In this document: piece after piece, positions 37,892 through 49,200 of the stretch | How the letters are laid out: the number at the start of each line of letters is the position of its first letter | Numbering within the stretch: the first letter of the stretch is position 1 | NCBI RefSeq assembly: GCF_014648035.1 | Contig: NZ_BMQI01000025.1 | Coordinates: forward strand, 1-64,000 | Reading direction: 5' to 3' | Source of the DNA: Shewanella algicola | Lineage (GTDB): Bacteria > Pseudomonadota > Gammaproteobacteria > Enterobacterales > Shewanellaceae | Length of the DNA: 64,000 nucleotides | Program-made: the position numbers and the translations under genes | The notes under the pieces: generated by a model | Seen by the model: only the letters and a program-made list of their open reading frames with translations | The model's database searches: none | What the model was told of the DNA's origin: nothing

Positions 37892-37920
37892 CTTTACACT
37901 CGCGCTCAGGGTAACGTAAT

Positions 37921-37949
37921 AGATTGATGACCGATGGGGGCATCAATCT
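37921..37949 (+). other. Hairpin between slt and the MoxR operon
   Basis: Perfect 9-bp inverted repeat AGATTGATG / CATCAATCT with an 11-base loop, 30 bp after the slt stop. There is no T-run after it, so it is not a standard intrinsic terminator; it may stabilise the slt mRNA end or be a leader structure of the moxR transcript. Confidence 0.5.
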
Positions 37950-38007
37950 GCAAACCACCACTTAGCTACAACCTCAATCTCTAGAGGTTAAAATACAGGG
38001 AGCGTTC

Positions 38008-38919
38008 GTGTCGCAATCAACTATCGAAACCTTATTAAAACAACTAGCAAGCGTATTGTTAGGCAAGCCTGAGCAAATTAAACTGGCGGTAACCTGTATT
38101 CTTGCCAAAGGTCATTTACTGATTGAAGACTTGCCAGGTATGGGTAAAACCAGTTTATCTCAAGGCATTGCCAGTAGCTTAGGCATGAGCTACCAACGTA
38201 TTCAGTTTACCAGCGACATGCTACCTGCCGACATTCTTGGGGTGTCAATTTACAGTAAAGAGCAGCAACAGTTTGTGTTTCATAAAGGGCCGGTATTTAA
38301 CCAAATGCTACTTGCCGATGAAATTAACCGTGCCAGCCCCAAAACCCAAAGCGCGCTGCTTGAAGCTATGGCCGAGCAACAAATCACTATCGATGGTATC
38401 ACCCATCATTTAAGCTCACCGTTTTTTGTGATTGCCACCCAAAACCCTTTAGATCAAGCCGGTACGTTCCCGCTGCCAGAATCACAACTTGATCGCTTTA
38501 TGATGCGTATTTCAATTGGTTACCCAAGTCATGAAGCCGAATTGGCCATGCTAAAAACCCACACACAAGCCACTAAACAAGCTGCATTATCCCAATGTAT
38601 TACCCCACAAGAGTTGTTATTACTACAGCAACAAGTGGCGCAAGTGTCAGCATCTGATGCGGTGCTGAATTACCTTATTGCCTTAGTCGATTATTCGCGC
38701 CAGCACGATGTGGCCAGTGGTTTATCGCCAAGGGCCAGCATTGCACTGTTGCAAGCTGCAAAAGCATGGGCGTTTATTCACCAGCGCCAATATGTGGTAC
38801 CAGAAGACATTCAAGCGGTATTTGCCTCGGTTGCAGAGCATCGTATTCGCAGTAGCAGTCAGTTTCAGGGGCAGGCGTTGTCTGACACTATTCTGGCCAG
38901 TGTTAACCCCATTCGCTAA
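38008..38919 (+). CDS. MoxR-family AAA+ ATPase
   Basis: Cytosolic ATPase of 303 residues: Walker A DLPGMGKTSL, sensor/Walker B LLADEINRASPKTQSALLEAM, and FVIATQNPLDQAGTFPLPESQLDRFMMR, the MoxR hallmark. It starts at GTG 38008 with GGGAG upstream. MoxR proteins act as chaperones assembling partner complexes. It heads a three-gene operon with a DUF58 protein and a transglutaminase-like membrane protein, an arrangement common in gammaproteobacteria. Confidence 0.93.
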   Translation: MSQSTIETLLKQLASVLLGKPEQIKLAVTCILAKGHLLIEDLPGMGKTSLSQGIASSLGMSYQRIQFTSDMLPADILGVSIYSKEQQQFVFHKGPVFNQMLLADEINRASPKTQSALLEAMAEQQITIDGITHHLSSPFFVIATQNPLDQAGTFPLPESQLDRFMMRISIGYPSHEAELAMLKTHTQATKQAALSQCITPQELLLLQQQVAQVSASDAVLNYLIALVDYSRQHDVASGLSPRASIALLQAAKAWAFIHQRQYVVPEDIQAVFASVAEHRIRSSSQFQGQALSDTILASVNPIR

Positions 38920-38940
38920 CGCTAAGGGTCTACAGTTAAC

Positions 38941-40035
38941 ATGAGCAAACATAACGCCAACAAAGTTCAGTCAGGTTCTAACAAACCGTCGTGGCTGCAA
39001 CGCCATATCCCCGCGTCAATGACAAAGCGCTGGGATCGTTGGCTCACTCGGCGTTTACCGCCACAAAAGCACATCACCTTAAGCCATCGCAGTATTTTTA
39101 TTTTACCCAGCGGCTTTGGTTTATTTTGGATGGGGCTGATTGTACTGCTCTACTTATTTGGCACAAACTACCAAAACAACTTAGTGATAGGCCTAAGCTT
39201 ATTGTTAGCCAGTGTATTTCACACCTGCATTATTTACAGCTACAAAAACCTTGCAGGCCTCAGTTTTAATGCGGTTAACCCGCCCATTGCCTATGCCGGC
39301 GACGACAGCCCATTTCCGATCATGCTAACCGGTCACTCACGCAATAAACACAGTGACACTTCCCATCAACAAATCTGTTTACAGTTTAGCCACCAGCGCC
39401 ATGTGCGCTTAAAACACATGGAGCAACAATCCGTGGCTGCGGTGCCATTTGAACATCCAAAACGTGGCCACTTAAATCCCGGGCGTATAAAAGTGTCATC
39501 CAATTTTCCGTTAGGCTTGTGCCGAGCATGGTCATACGTCGACCTTGATATTCATCATATGATTTTTGCCAAACCTGAAGCCAGCGACATTGTGCTCTCT
39601 AGCCAAGTGAGTGACAGCGACAGCCAATATGAACACGGTAAATTACGCCCAGGTGTCGATGATTACAAAGGCCTACGTGCTTATGTTCCGGGAGAATCTC
39701 TTAAACAAGTCGCGTGGAAACAATGGGCCCAAGATAAAGGCATGCTATCAAAAGAGTTTGCCGAGCCAGAAGGCTTACCCGTTTGGCTTTCGTTAGCCCA
39801 AACCAGTGGTAAAGATCTTGAGCAGCAGCTCAGTCGCCTTGCCTGGCAAGTCGATAAACTCAGCCAAACCCAGCAAATTTTTGGTCTATTACTTGGAAAC
39901 ACTGTCATCAATCAACACACTGGTGAAGCACATCGCATTGCCTGTCAAACGGCAATAGCAACCTATCAAGCCTACGGCAGTATCAATCCTGACTTTACCC
40001 CAAGCTCGGCCAACATCGATGCAGAGGCGACATAA
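38941..40035 (+). CDS. DUF58 domain membrane protein
   Basis: Protein of 364 residues: two adjacent N-terminal TM helices (SIFILPSGFGLFWMGLIVLLYLFG and NLVIGLSLLLASVFHTCIIYSY) and a C-terminal vWA-like DUF58 domain with the signature LRPGVDDYKGLRAYVPGESLKQVAWKQWA. Partner of MoxR; role probably in cell envelope assembly or stress, not established. Overlaps the next gene by one base (TAATG), indicating coupled translation. Confidence 0.9.
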   Translation: MSKHNANKVQSGSNKPSWLQRHIPASMTKRWDRWLTRRLPPQKHITLSHRSIFILPSGFGLFWMGLIVLLYLFGTNYQNNLVIGLSLLLASVFHTCIIYSYKNLAGLSFNAVNPPIAYAGDDSPFPIMLTGHSRNKHSDTSHQQICLQFSHQRHVRLKHMEQQSVAAVPFEHPKRGHLNPGRIKVSSNFPLGLCRAWSYVDLDIHHMIFAKPEASDIVLSSQVSDSDSQYEHGKLRPGVDDYKGLRAYVPGESLKQVAWKQWAQDKGMLSKEFAEPEGLPVWLSLAQTSGKDLEQQLSRLAWQVDKLSQTQQIFGLLLGNTVINQHTGEAHRIACQTAIATYQAYGSINPDFTPSSANIDAEAT

Positions 40036-42086
40036 TGAGAGATAATTTTGACGCCATTATCAGCCGTAATACTTTGTTTTGGTTATTAGTCACCAATGTG
40101 GCTGTGCTAAGCCCACTGTATCAACAAGCCACGCTGTGGAGCATCGGCATCTGTGCTATTTGTTTTGTCTGGCGAGTCGGAATTTACCTGGGTAAAGTGG
40201 CCGCACCGCCAAAGTTATTAGTCACATCACTGGCCATTGGCGCAGCAACGACCCTCGCCTTAGTCTCATCCGAAATCGGTTTACTGAACGCATTAGTCAA
40301 TTTACTGATTTTAGGCTACGCCCTTAAATACATCGAAATGCGCGAACAGCGAGATGTTAAAGCCATTGTGCTAGTGGGGTATTTTTTGATAGCCCTCACC
40401 TTACTCGACCAGCAAGGCATGCTCAACACCTTGCATTTATTTACGGTGGTTATCATTAACACCGGCATTTTGATCAGCGTCTATCAAGATAAATCTAATA
40501 AGTTCGCCAACCTTGGCTTTAGCGTTAAATTAGTCTTACAAAGTCTACCATTAGCTATTTTATTGTTTGTGGTGTTTCCACGCTTGGGCCCTTTATGGCT
40601 AGTGCCTAATATGAAATCGGCTACCACTGGTTTATCTGACGAAGTGTCTTTTGGTGATATCAGTAAATTGACCCGATCAGCAGAGCTGGCCTTTCGAGCA
40701 GGCTTTGAAAACCTTGACGGCAGTACCACAGGCCCTGCAAACCAAGATTTATATTGGCGCACTTTAGTAATGGAAAGCTATGACGGCAAAACATGGCGCC
40801 AAGACCCGAGCATTAAAAATTTACAACGCCAAGCTTATTTTCAAAAACCACAACGCGATAAAGCCATACTTACTGGGCAAAGCCGTAAAATTGATTACAT
40901 CGTCATTAGCGAGCCCAGTCACCAAAAATGGTTATATGGCCTCGACGAAGCCTTTAGTGACAACAGCCAAGTGGTTGAGCTGCCAGACTATAGCTTATAT
41001 TCGCTCAGATCTGTCGATCAGCGTATGAGTTATCGTGTTACCTCATATCCAGATAATGTCATGGAGCTAACGTTAAAAGACAATACCAAAAAGTTAAATT
41101 TGGCTTTACCACCCAACAGTAATCTTAAAACCCAAGCTTTAGCGAAAAAATTTGCGCAAGATTATCCCGATCCACAAGCGCGCTTAAACGCCATGATGAA
41201 TTACTTTGCCGAGCAAGCTTATTATTATACCTTGAGCCCGCCGCCGGTTGGCGAGCAACAAATTGATGATTTTTTATTTGAAAATCGCGCCGGGTTTTGT
41301 GCACATTACGCTTCTGCAATGGTATTTATGGCCCGAGCGAGTGGCCTACCTGCACGTATGGTGACCGGTTATCAAGGTGGCGAATACAATCCACAAGCAG
41401 GCTATTACAGCATTTATCAATACATGGCCCATGCCTGGACAGAAGTGTGGCTAGAAGGCAAAGGCTGGCAACGTTTTGACCCCACAGCCATGATTGCACC
41501 ACAGCGGATTTTAGATGGTTTTGACGCCACATTTGACAGCCAAAGTAGCTACCTGCAAGACAGTCCGTTTAGCACGTTAAGGATGAAGCAATACCCTTGG
41601 CTTAACGAATTACGCCAGCAACTTTCTAGCCTCGATTACTATTGGAGCGTTTGGGTATTGGGTTTTGATGAAGAACGCAAACAACAAGTGTTGTCAAAAC
41701 TGCTAGGGGATGTCACCAGCAGCAAAATTGCCTTAATGATGATTTTTAGCTTTATCATCATTGCTTTAGTGATTGGTTACTATGCCGGATTATTTAGTCA
41801 AGACACCCAGCAAGATCCGCTGAATAAACGATATCAGTTGGTGTGTCAGCGTTTAGCTAAACGAGGTATACCGCGTCCACAAGGCCAGGCACCACAGGAT
41901 TACGCTAACGATGTAGTCGCACGTCTCAGTGACAAGCACCCACGTTTAGCGGCCGACTTTAACGCACTAAGCCAGGCCTTTATGGCACTCAAATATCAAC
42001 CGCTGACGCCAGAGCAAAGCCTGCAACAACAGCAACAATTTATGCGCTTATACCGCAAATTACGCCTACGTTTATTGCGCAGTTAA
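40035..42086 (+). CDS. TgpA-like transglutaminase membrane protein
   Basis: Protein of 683 residues: about six N-terminal TM segments (DUF3488, ~1-190), a periplasmic transglutaminase-like domain with the Cys-His-Asp triad visible in ENRAGFCAHYASAMVFMARASGLPARMVTGYQGGEYN (Cys), YMAHAWTEVWLEGKGW (His) and RFDPTA (Asp), one further TM (IALMMIFSFIIIALVIGYYAGLF) and a C-terminal DUF4129 domain. The P. aeruginosa homologue TgpA is an essential transglutaminase. Third gene of the MoxR operon. Confidence 0.92.
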   Translation: MRDNFDAIISRNTLFWLLVTNVAVLSPLYQQATLWSIGICAICFVWRVGIYLGKVAAPPKLLVTSLAIGAATTLALVSSEIGLLNALVNLLILGYALKYIEMREQRDVKAIVLVGYFLIALTLLDQQGMLNTLHLFTVVIINTGILISVYQDKSNKFANLGFSVKLVLQSLPLAILLFVVFPRLGPLWLVPNMKSATTGLSDEVSFGDISKLTRSAELAFRAGFENLDGSTTGPANQDLYWRTLVMESYDGKTWRQDPSIKNLQRQAYFQKPQRDKAILTGQSRKIDYIVISEPSHQKWLYGLDEAFSDNSQVVELPDYSLYSLRSVDQRMSYRVTSYPDNVMELTLKDNTKKLNLALPPNSNLKTQALAKKFAQDYPDPQARLNAMMNYFAEQAYYYTLSPPPVGEQQIDDFLFENRAGFCAHYASAMVFMARASGLPARMVTGYQGGEYNPQAGYYSIYQYMAHAWTEVWLEGKGWQRFDPTAMIAPQRILDGFDATFDSQSSYLQDSPFSTLRMKQYPWLNELRQQLSSLDYYWSVWVLGFDEERKQQVLSKLLGDVTSSKIALMMIFSFIIIALVIGYYAGLFSQDTQQDPLNKRYQLVCQRLAKRGIPRPQGQAPQDYANDVVARLSDKHPRLAADFNALSQAFMALKYQPLTPEQSLQQQQQFMRLYRKLRLRLLRS

Positions 42087-42102
42087 CCCTCTGCGCCGTT
42101 TA

Positions 42103-42413
42103 ATACCATTTCCATTAATTATGTGACCAATCAGAGTCACTCAGATTGTTCAGTTTGAGGCGCATTGTTGAAATAATGGTTATTCCCTTCTAAGACGATG
42201 CAACAAAGAAATGAACGGTCTGAGTGCCTCCTGCAAGGCGGGTTTCTGTGCCTTCTATGCTGCTTAATAGCATTTTGACGTACGACTGCATGGATGCAGG
42301 AGGTAGAGCAACGCAGGAGCAATTGCCGAGAACAACTATGTCTACAATCCTATTACTTGCCTAGAAGACACAGAATTCCCGCTGAATGACCAGATAATTA
42401 ATGGAATTGGTAT
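42103..42413. mobile_element. MITE-like element with terminal inverted repeats, ~311 bp
   Basis: The gap between the MoxR operon and recC has imperfect 20-bp terminal inverted repeats: ATACCATTTCCATTAATTAT at 42103-42122 and ATAATTAATGGAATTGGTAT at 42394-42413 (19 of 20 bases pair). The similarity continues inward with further matches (GTGACCAATC versus the reverse of GAATGACCAG). The interior has no transposase ORF; a 61-codon minus-strand frame is a chance artefact. Structure and size fit a non-autonomous miniature element. I recall similar sequences scattered in Shewanella genomes, but this was not checked. No clear target-site duplication is visible. Confidence 0.6.
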
Positions 42414-42524
42414 AAGTAAAACAGTGCATATTAGTTCAGCAAGTAATATGCGATTACACAGTTTTGATTGCTGAAATTCTCTAGAGTCCATAGAATGAAT
42501 TAATGTCAAATCAGCGAGTTGCTC

Positions 42525-45500
42525 ATGCTTACCTTAATTCAATCAAATCAAATGGAAGTGTTATCACAGCAGCTAGCAAAATTGCTGGCGATTAGCTCCG
42601 ATAACCTGAGTGTATTGAGCGGTGAACATATCCTGGTGCAAAGTCCCGGCATGTCGACCTGGTTACGGTTAGAAGTGGCCAGGCAAAACGGTATTGCGGC
42701 GGCGTTAACCTTTCCGCTGCCATCGAGTTTTACCTGGCAGTTATGCCATGACTTACTGCCCAACGTGCCAAAAGATAACGCGTTTACGAAAGCGGCAATG
42801 ACCTGGAAACTAATGGATTTATTGCCAAGTTTGCTAGACAACAGCGACTTTAGCCCATTAAAGCAATACTTAAGCCCGCAGATCACCCCAGACAATAATC
42901 TACCTGACGCGTTAGTCATCGATCTTGAAGCAACAAGTAGCCCAGAAGATGCCAGTAAAACCAGCCACACACTGCAAACAAACGACACCGCCCACGAGGC
43001 GATTAAGTTATTTCAATTATGTGGTCGCATTGCCGATATATTTGACCAATATTTGGTGTATCGCCCTGAGTGGATTCTCGCTTGGGAGCAAAACTTACCG
43101 CTCAACGAAATCAATAGCCAACTTGAACTCGATGATAATCAACGCTGGCAACCTATTTTGTGGCGCACACTGGTCGATTATAATCGCCACCAGCTACAAG
43201 CCAGCCATTATCATCGTGCTAATTTACACGCCGACTTACTGGCTGCATTGATAAACCCTGACACAGATTTATCCATGTTACCTGAGCGCTTATATGTGTT
43301 TGGTATTTCATCCATGCCGCCACAAACCCTTGAAGTGCTTTACCATTTAGCCTCAAGAATAGACGTGATCATGTTGTCGCTAAGCCCGTGTCAGCATTAT
43401 TGGGGCGACATCATCGAGCCCAAAGCCAGAGCGCGCATGGCACTGCAATATGCCAACAAAAAACAACTCGACCAGGGCTGGGAAGACAAGCTAGAAGTGG
43501 GTAATCCTTTACTGGCCAACAATGGCCAAATGGGCCGTGAATTACTCGATTTAATGCTCAGTTTGCCGCCCGAGCACACCGACTTTGGCTACGACTGTTA
43601 TGTTGAACCCACACCAGACAACTTACTGCATGGCGTGCAGTACGACATTTTACAAATGGAAACGCTCGGGCAACCATTAGGGCCAGATGCTGATATTTAC
43701 TTAGACTTAGCCGCCAGACGAGAACTGCAGATTAACGACAATTCAATTACCCTTCGCAGTTGTCACAGCGCTTTAAGAGAAGTCGAAACCCTGCACGATC
43801 ATTTGCTTGAGTTGTTATCCAACGACAGCAGTTTACGCCCTAAAGATATTGTGGTGATGATGCCAGATGTCGCAGCATATGCACCGTTTATCGACGCCGT
43901 ATTTGGCACAGCAAACAGCCAGTACTTTGCTGACACCAATCCACAAAAAGGCGACTACTACCTGCCCTACGCCATTGCCGATCGCGGCGCAGCGCAAGAG
44001 TCACCACTGATTAATAGCTTTTTAACTCTGCTTAATATCAATCAAAGCCGCTTTGGCTTAACTGAAATTATCAGCATTTTAGAAGTACCGGCCATTTTAC
44101 GTCGTTTCGATCTCGATGATGATGAACTGTCGCTTATTCGCCGTTGGTTAGATCAGGCCAATGTTCGCTGGGGCCGCGATCAAGATACACGCAGCCAATT
44201 AGGTGTGGCCCCCTTTGCACAAAACTCATGGGCATTTGGCATTAAACGCCTAATTTTAGGTTATGCGTTTAACGACCAAGCTGAGATATATCAAGGCACG
44301 TTAACCGTACAAGGCGTTGAAGGTCAGTCGTCACAAGCATTAGGTAAACTGCTTAACTTTTTAGAAACTATCGACACCTACTACAGCTTATTTGCCGGCG
44401 ACTTTAGCACCCAACAACGTTTGGCCCAATTACAGCAATTATTGGCCGACTGTTACGACACCAGTGATGACGAACGCGAACAAATCCAAGCGATACGTGA
44501 CGCTTTAGTCGTGTTAGAAACAGAGCTTGAAAGCGCCGGACATCAAGGTCAGGTCAATATTGAAGTATTAAAGCAATGGTTTAACCAACGCCTTACCGAG
44601 TCTCGTGTTGGCCAACGCTATCTTGCCGGCAGCATTAACTTTTGTACCTTAATGCCAATGCGCTCAATTCCATTTAATGTTGTATGCTTATTAGGTATGA
44701 ACGATGGCGTATATCCTCGAGTTCAGCACCCTGTCGGTTTTGATTTAATGGCCCACTTTGGTCCTAAAAAGGGTGACCGCTCACGCCGTTTAGACGACAG
44801 ATACTTATTTTTAGAAGCACTACTATCAGCCAGGCAACAACTGTACATCAGCTATATTGGCCACAGCGAACGCGACAATGCCGAACGGATTGCCTCAATG
44901 CTAGTGTCAGAATTAATTGAATATTGCCAATTAAGTTACTTGCCATCAACGCTTAAACATCAGCTTGAAAACGGCCATGAGGTCAGCAATGATGACGCCG
45001 ACAACCTCGTGTTACAGCAACTGAACCAAGCACAGCCATTACAGCCGTTTGATGCTAAATTATTTCGCATAAACCGCAATAACACCCCACTACAACAAAG
45101 CTATAATTCACAGTGGTGTCCACCTGCTAAACAAGGAGCGATTAATATGCCATTTTTTAATCAACCATTACCATTATCAGCCGAACAAGCCGACGAAGTG
45201 TTTGCGCATAGTCATATTGATAACCAAGGTATTAAAGTGGTCGAGTTAGAGTTGTCATCCCTGATCCGCTTTTATCGAAATCCAGCTCAGTTCTTTTTTA
45301 ATCGCAGTTTAAAAGTGGATTTATCATTAGATATTCAAGCAGATGATAACGATGAGCCATTCAGTCTCAATGCATTGGAGCGCTTTATATTGCAATTATC
45401 GATGATAGATAACGCCGTCGACAATAAGCTCAGCGTACCAAGCGACGCGCTGATTAATCGCCTTAAAGCCAGTGGCGAGCTACCCATGGCACCGTTTGAT

Positions 45501-46280
45501 AATATCTTGTTAGCACAATATCAGCGGGACATCGTGCCACTAATTAACCGAGTGCAGTTTTTGCAAGACGAACAACCTATGCACACGGTGAATGTCGACC
45601 TTAATTTTGACTTGAATCTCGAGTCAGGCACTGAAGATGACAGCCCTAATATTCGGGTTAATTTGGTTGGCCGCATAGACGATATCTTGCCAAAAGGTTT
45701 AGTTAATTATCGCCCAGGCACCGCACACGGCCGTGACTTTATTAGAGTGTATTTACGTCACTTATGCCTTAATGCCATGGCAGATCAAGTTGCGCCAGCA
45801 GCGCAACATAAAGCCAAACAAGGCTACAGTTACTTGCTCGACATTGGTCATTTTCATGCTTTTGCCCCCATCACCGCCGAGCAAGCCCGCGAACAACTGA
45901 TGCGCTTTATTGTGTGCTTTATTCAAGGCCAGCGCCAACCACTGTGCTTTATGCCTAAAACCGCCTTTGCCTATGCCGAAGCGGAAGGTGATCACGAAGA
46001 TAAACTGCTTAAAGCCGAAGCAAAATGGGACGATGGCCAAACCCAATTTGGCGAAGCCTTTGACCCGCACAATCAGCGTTTATTTACCTTCCCCGATGAT
46101 TTTAGCCAGGAAGGTTTTGGCCAACTGGTCGAGCATTTATTACAGCCCATGATAAGTCTATATCACAAAGATAAACTGGCTGAACTTGAAAACTTTGTCA
46201 GTGAAATAACCATCCCTAATGCGCCGAAATCAGCTGATGTCGTCAGTATTACCCGTTCGAGCTCGGGATCGAAACAATGA
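42525..46280 (+). CDS. recC: RecBCD exonuclease V gamma subunit RecC
   Basis: Protein of about 1251 residues. RecC has an inactivated helicase-like architecture that scans for Chi sites. Conserved segments: HILVQSPGMSTWLRLEVARQNGIAA, LPERLYVFGISSMPPQTLEVLYHL, LRSCHSALREVETLHDHLLELL, and NFCTLMPMRSIPFNVVCLLGMNDGVYPR. A TTG two codons upstream (42519) is also possible; ATG 42525 gives the family start MLTLIQSNQMEVL. First gene of a recC-recB-recD operon with overlapping ends; the E. coli ptrA gene is absent. Confidence 0.94.
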   Translation: MLTLIQSNQMEVLSQQLAKLLAISSDNLSVLSGEHILVQSPGMSTWLRLEVARQNGIAAALTFPLPSSFTWQLCHDLLPNVPKDNAFTKAAMTWKLMDLLPSLLDNSDFSPLKQYLSPQITPDNNLPDALVIDLEATSSPEDASKTSHTLQTNDTAHEAIKLFQLCGRIADIFDQYLVYRPEWILAWEQNLPLNEINSQLELDDNQRWQPILWRTLVDYNRHQLQASHYHRANLHADLLAALINPDTDLSMLPERLYVFGISSMPPQTLEVLYHLASRIDVIMLSLSPCQHYWGDIIEPKARARMALQYANKKQLDQGWEDKLEVGNPLLANNGQMGRELLDLMLSLPPEHTDFGYDCYVEPTPDNLLHGVQYDILQMETLGQPLGPDADIYLDLAARRELQINDNSITLRSCHSALREVETLHDHLLELLSNDSSLRPKDIVVMMPDVAAYAPFIDAVFGTANSQYFADTNPQKGDYYLPYAIADRGAAQESPLINSFLTLLNINQSRFGLTEIISILEVPAILRRFDLDDDELSLIRRWLDQANVRWGRDQDTRSQLGVAPFAQNSWAFGIKRLILGYAFNDQAEIYQGTLTVQGVEGQSSQALGKLLNFLETIDTYYSLFAGDFSTQQRLAQLQQLLADCYDTSDDEREQIQAIRDALVVLETELESAGHQGQVNIEVLKQWFNQRLTESRVGQRYLAGSINFCTLMPMRSIPFNVVCLLGMNDGVYPRVQHPVGFDLMAHFGPKKGDRSRRLDDRYLFLEALLSARQQLYISYIGHSERDNAERIASMLVSELIEYCQLSYLPSTLKHQLENGHEVSNDDADNLVLQQLNQAQPLQPFDAKLFRINRNNTPLQQSYNSQWCPPAKQGAINMPFFNQPLPLSAEQADEVFAHSHIDNQGIKVVELELSSLIRFYRNPAQFFFNRSLKVDLSLDIQADDNDEPFSLNALERFILQLSMIDNAVDNKLSVPSDALINRLKASGELPMAPFDNILLAQYQRDIVPLINRVQFLQDEQPMHTVNVDLNFDLNLESGTEDDSPNIRVNLVGRIDDILPKGLVNYRPGTAHGRDFIRVYLRHLCLNAMADQVAPAAQHKAKQGYSYLLDIGHFHAFAPITAEQAREQLMRFIVCFIQGQRQPLCFMPKTAFAYAEAEGDHEDKLLKAEAKWDDGQTQFGEAFDPHNQRLFTFPDDFSQEGFGQLVEHLLQPMISLYHKDKLAELENFVSEITIPNAPKSADVVSITRSSSGSKQ

Positions 46281-49200
46281 AGCAAGCCAGCAGCGACAAT
46301 AAAGTCACCCCGTTAGACGCATTAACCCTGCCTTTTGTTGGCTCCAGTTTAATTGAGGCCAGCGCCGGCACGGGTAAAACCTATACCATATCGGGTTTGT
46401 ATTTACGTTTATTACTCGGCCATGGCGGCAATGCAGCACTGAGTTGTGAACAAATTTTGGTAGTGACCTTTACCAACGCCGCAACCGAAGAGCTACGCGA
46501 CCGGATCCGCAAACGTATCAACCTCGCGTTTAAGCGTTTTTTAGGCTTACCCATTAACGATCCGTTTATTGAACAGTTATATCAAGACATTAGCGAAGAT
46601 GAGCGTCCTATCGCGCTGCGCCGCCTAGATTTAGCCTTAAAATCGTTAGACGAAGCCGCCATTTTTACCATTCATGGTTTTTGTCAGCGTATTTTATCCG
46701 ACATGGCTTTTGAATCCTCACTCCTGTTTGAGTCAGAATTCACCCTTGATGATAGCGAGTTTTTACATCATGCCGTGCGCGACTTTTGGCGTGAGGTCTG
46801 TTATCCATTGCCGCCTTTTTTAGCCGAAGCCATTAGCGATAAATTTGCCGAACCCGATGCGCTGGCACAAAATTTACGCCCTTTACTTGGCGCCAGTCAG
46901 GCGCAATTATCAAACCAACCACTGGCATTTGATAAACTCAGTTCAGATTTGAGCATAAGCCTAAATCGCTTTAATTTATTATGGCGAGGCAAACACAACG
47001 ACACCTTGGCATTACTGCATAAATTGCCCCTCAATGGCCAACGTTTTGGTAAAGCAAGTGATAGTTACCCCAAGCTTGCCAAGGTGTTTGACAACATAAG
47101 CAACTGGGCAACATTCGGTCAGGGGTTACCGCCAATTAAAGCCCTAGAACAAATTGCCTTATCAGAGCTTAAACTCAATAAAGGCGGTGTACTACCCAGC
47201 GCAGCTGAAGCCCCCTTGCTTGAGCATATCGACAAGTTACTTGAGCTCATTAATCAGTTAATTCCGTCATTTTTAGTGCGCGCTCGTGAAGGGATCCGCC
47301 AGCGTTTTGCTGGGCAAAAGCAGCAACGCAACTTAATGACGCCCGATGATTTACTACTCAGTTTGGCCATGGCATTAAGCCAAAATCCGCACACCTTAGG
47401 CCAGGCGATAGCCAAGCGATTTCCGGTGGCATTAATTGATGAGTTCCAAGATACCGATCCGCTGCAATTTACTATTTTTAATCAGGTCTACCAGCAACCG
47501 CTGGCCTCCCAACTTGAACTTGTGGCAGAGAACAGCCTTGAGCAAGCTGATGCAAACAACCAGCAAACAGGCAAGCTCAGTTTGTTAATGATTGGCGACC
47601 CTAAACAAGCCATTTATGCCTTTCGCGGCGCCGATATTTACACCTACATTGCGGCCCGCCAACAAACACAAGCGCACTATAATTTAGAGACAAACTACCG
47701 CTCATCGACCAAGTTAGTAGACGGCGTTAATCAATTATTTAGCCAGCACAGCAATCCATTTATTAGCGATGAAATCCCTTACGACCAAGTCAATACGCCA
47801 CCAGCTTCGGCTCATAAAGTGTTAACCGAAGCAACAAAAGACCCAAGCGCGTTACGGATTAAATTACTTGCCGAAGACAGTGAACTTGGCTTAAATAAAG
47901 CCACCGCCCGACAAATACTTGCCGCCGATGCTGCCAGTGAAATAAAACGCTTATTAACCGAAGCGCAGCAAGGTTTATGCACCATAAACAACAAAGGCAA
48001 CTCTGAAGGCGAACCGCTCATTGCGAAACACATTGCTGTGTTGGTTCGAGATCGCAACGAAGCCGCGGTGATGAAAGCTGAACTATCCGCACGAAAAATT
48101 GGCGCAGTATTTTTAAGTCGTGACAGTGTGTTTAATACCCTAGAAGCACGTGAAATGGCGCTATTGTTGTACGCTCTCGCCACCCCAAAAGATGAGCGAG
48201 CCATCCGTGCAGCCCTCGCTACCGAGTTAGTGGGCTACAGCGCATTACAAATTCATCAATTTAACCAAGATGAAGAACAGCGCCAACAGGTGCTCAATCA
48301 ATTTATTCACTGGCACGAGTTATGGCTTAAACGCGGCGTCATGCCAGCGCTGCTTAACTTTGCCAGCGAAACCCAATTAATTCATCGTTATCTGTCGCAA
48401 GCAGAGCAGCTTAAAAGCGAGCACATTAACGATATTGACGACACTGACACGGCAGCAAATAGCAAAGGTTCGGGCGAGCGCCGCCTTACCGACTTTAGGC
48501 ATTTAGCCGAGTTACTGCAGCAAAAAGCCACCGAGCTTGACGGCAGTAGCGCCTTAATCAATTGGTATGAGCAACAACTCATCGACATTCAAGGCGGCGA
48601 TGAGCAACAGTTGCGTCTAGAGAGCGAGCAAAACCTAGTACAAATTGTAACGATCCACAAAAGTAAGGGCCTTGAATACCCTGTGTGTTTTGTGCCATTT
48701 ATTAGCCTCGCCAGAAACAACAGTCGACGACCATCGCCGATGTTGTATCACCAAGATGAGCAACTAGTGTGGGACATAGACGCTACCGATGAAGGCTGGG
48801 AACAGCTTAAACAAGAAACCCTCGCCGAAGATTTGCGATTATTGTACGTAGCCTTAACCCGACCGATTTATGTGTGTTATTTATACATTGCCAATCAAAG
48901 TCGCAAGCTCAAAGCGGGCATCAGCAGCCAACTGCACGAAACCGGAATAGGCTATTTATTGGGGATTATCGACAAGCATACAGAATTTAGTTTAATCAAA
49001 GCGCAGGTCGACAAAATCGCCACAATTGATGCCATCAGCGTAAGCCAAATAAGCGACAGCATAGATAACTCGGCATTAGCCAGCATAGATGACAGCGATA
49101 TGCATTTAAGCGCTAAAGCAGTCACGCGTCAGCCAAGTTTAGCCTGGCGAGTCGGCAGTTACTCAGGCCTAGTGAAACACTTGCCCCATGAGCGCGTCGC

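Noticed and set aside
42137..42322. 61-codon minus-strand ORF inside the MITE
   Set aside because: Its sequence lies wholly within the repeat element and resembles no protein; an artefact of the repeat.
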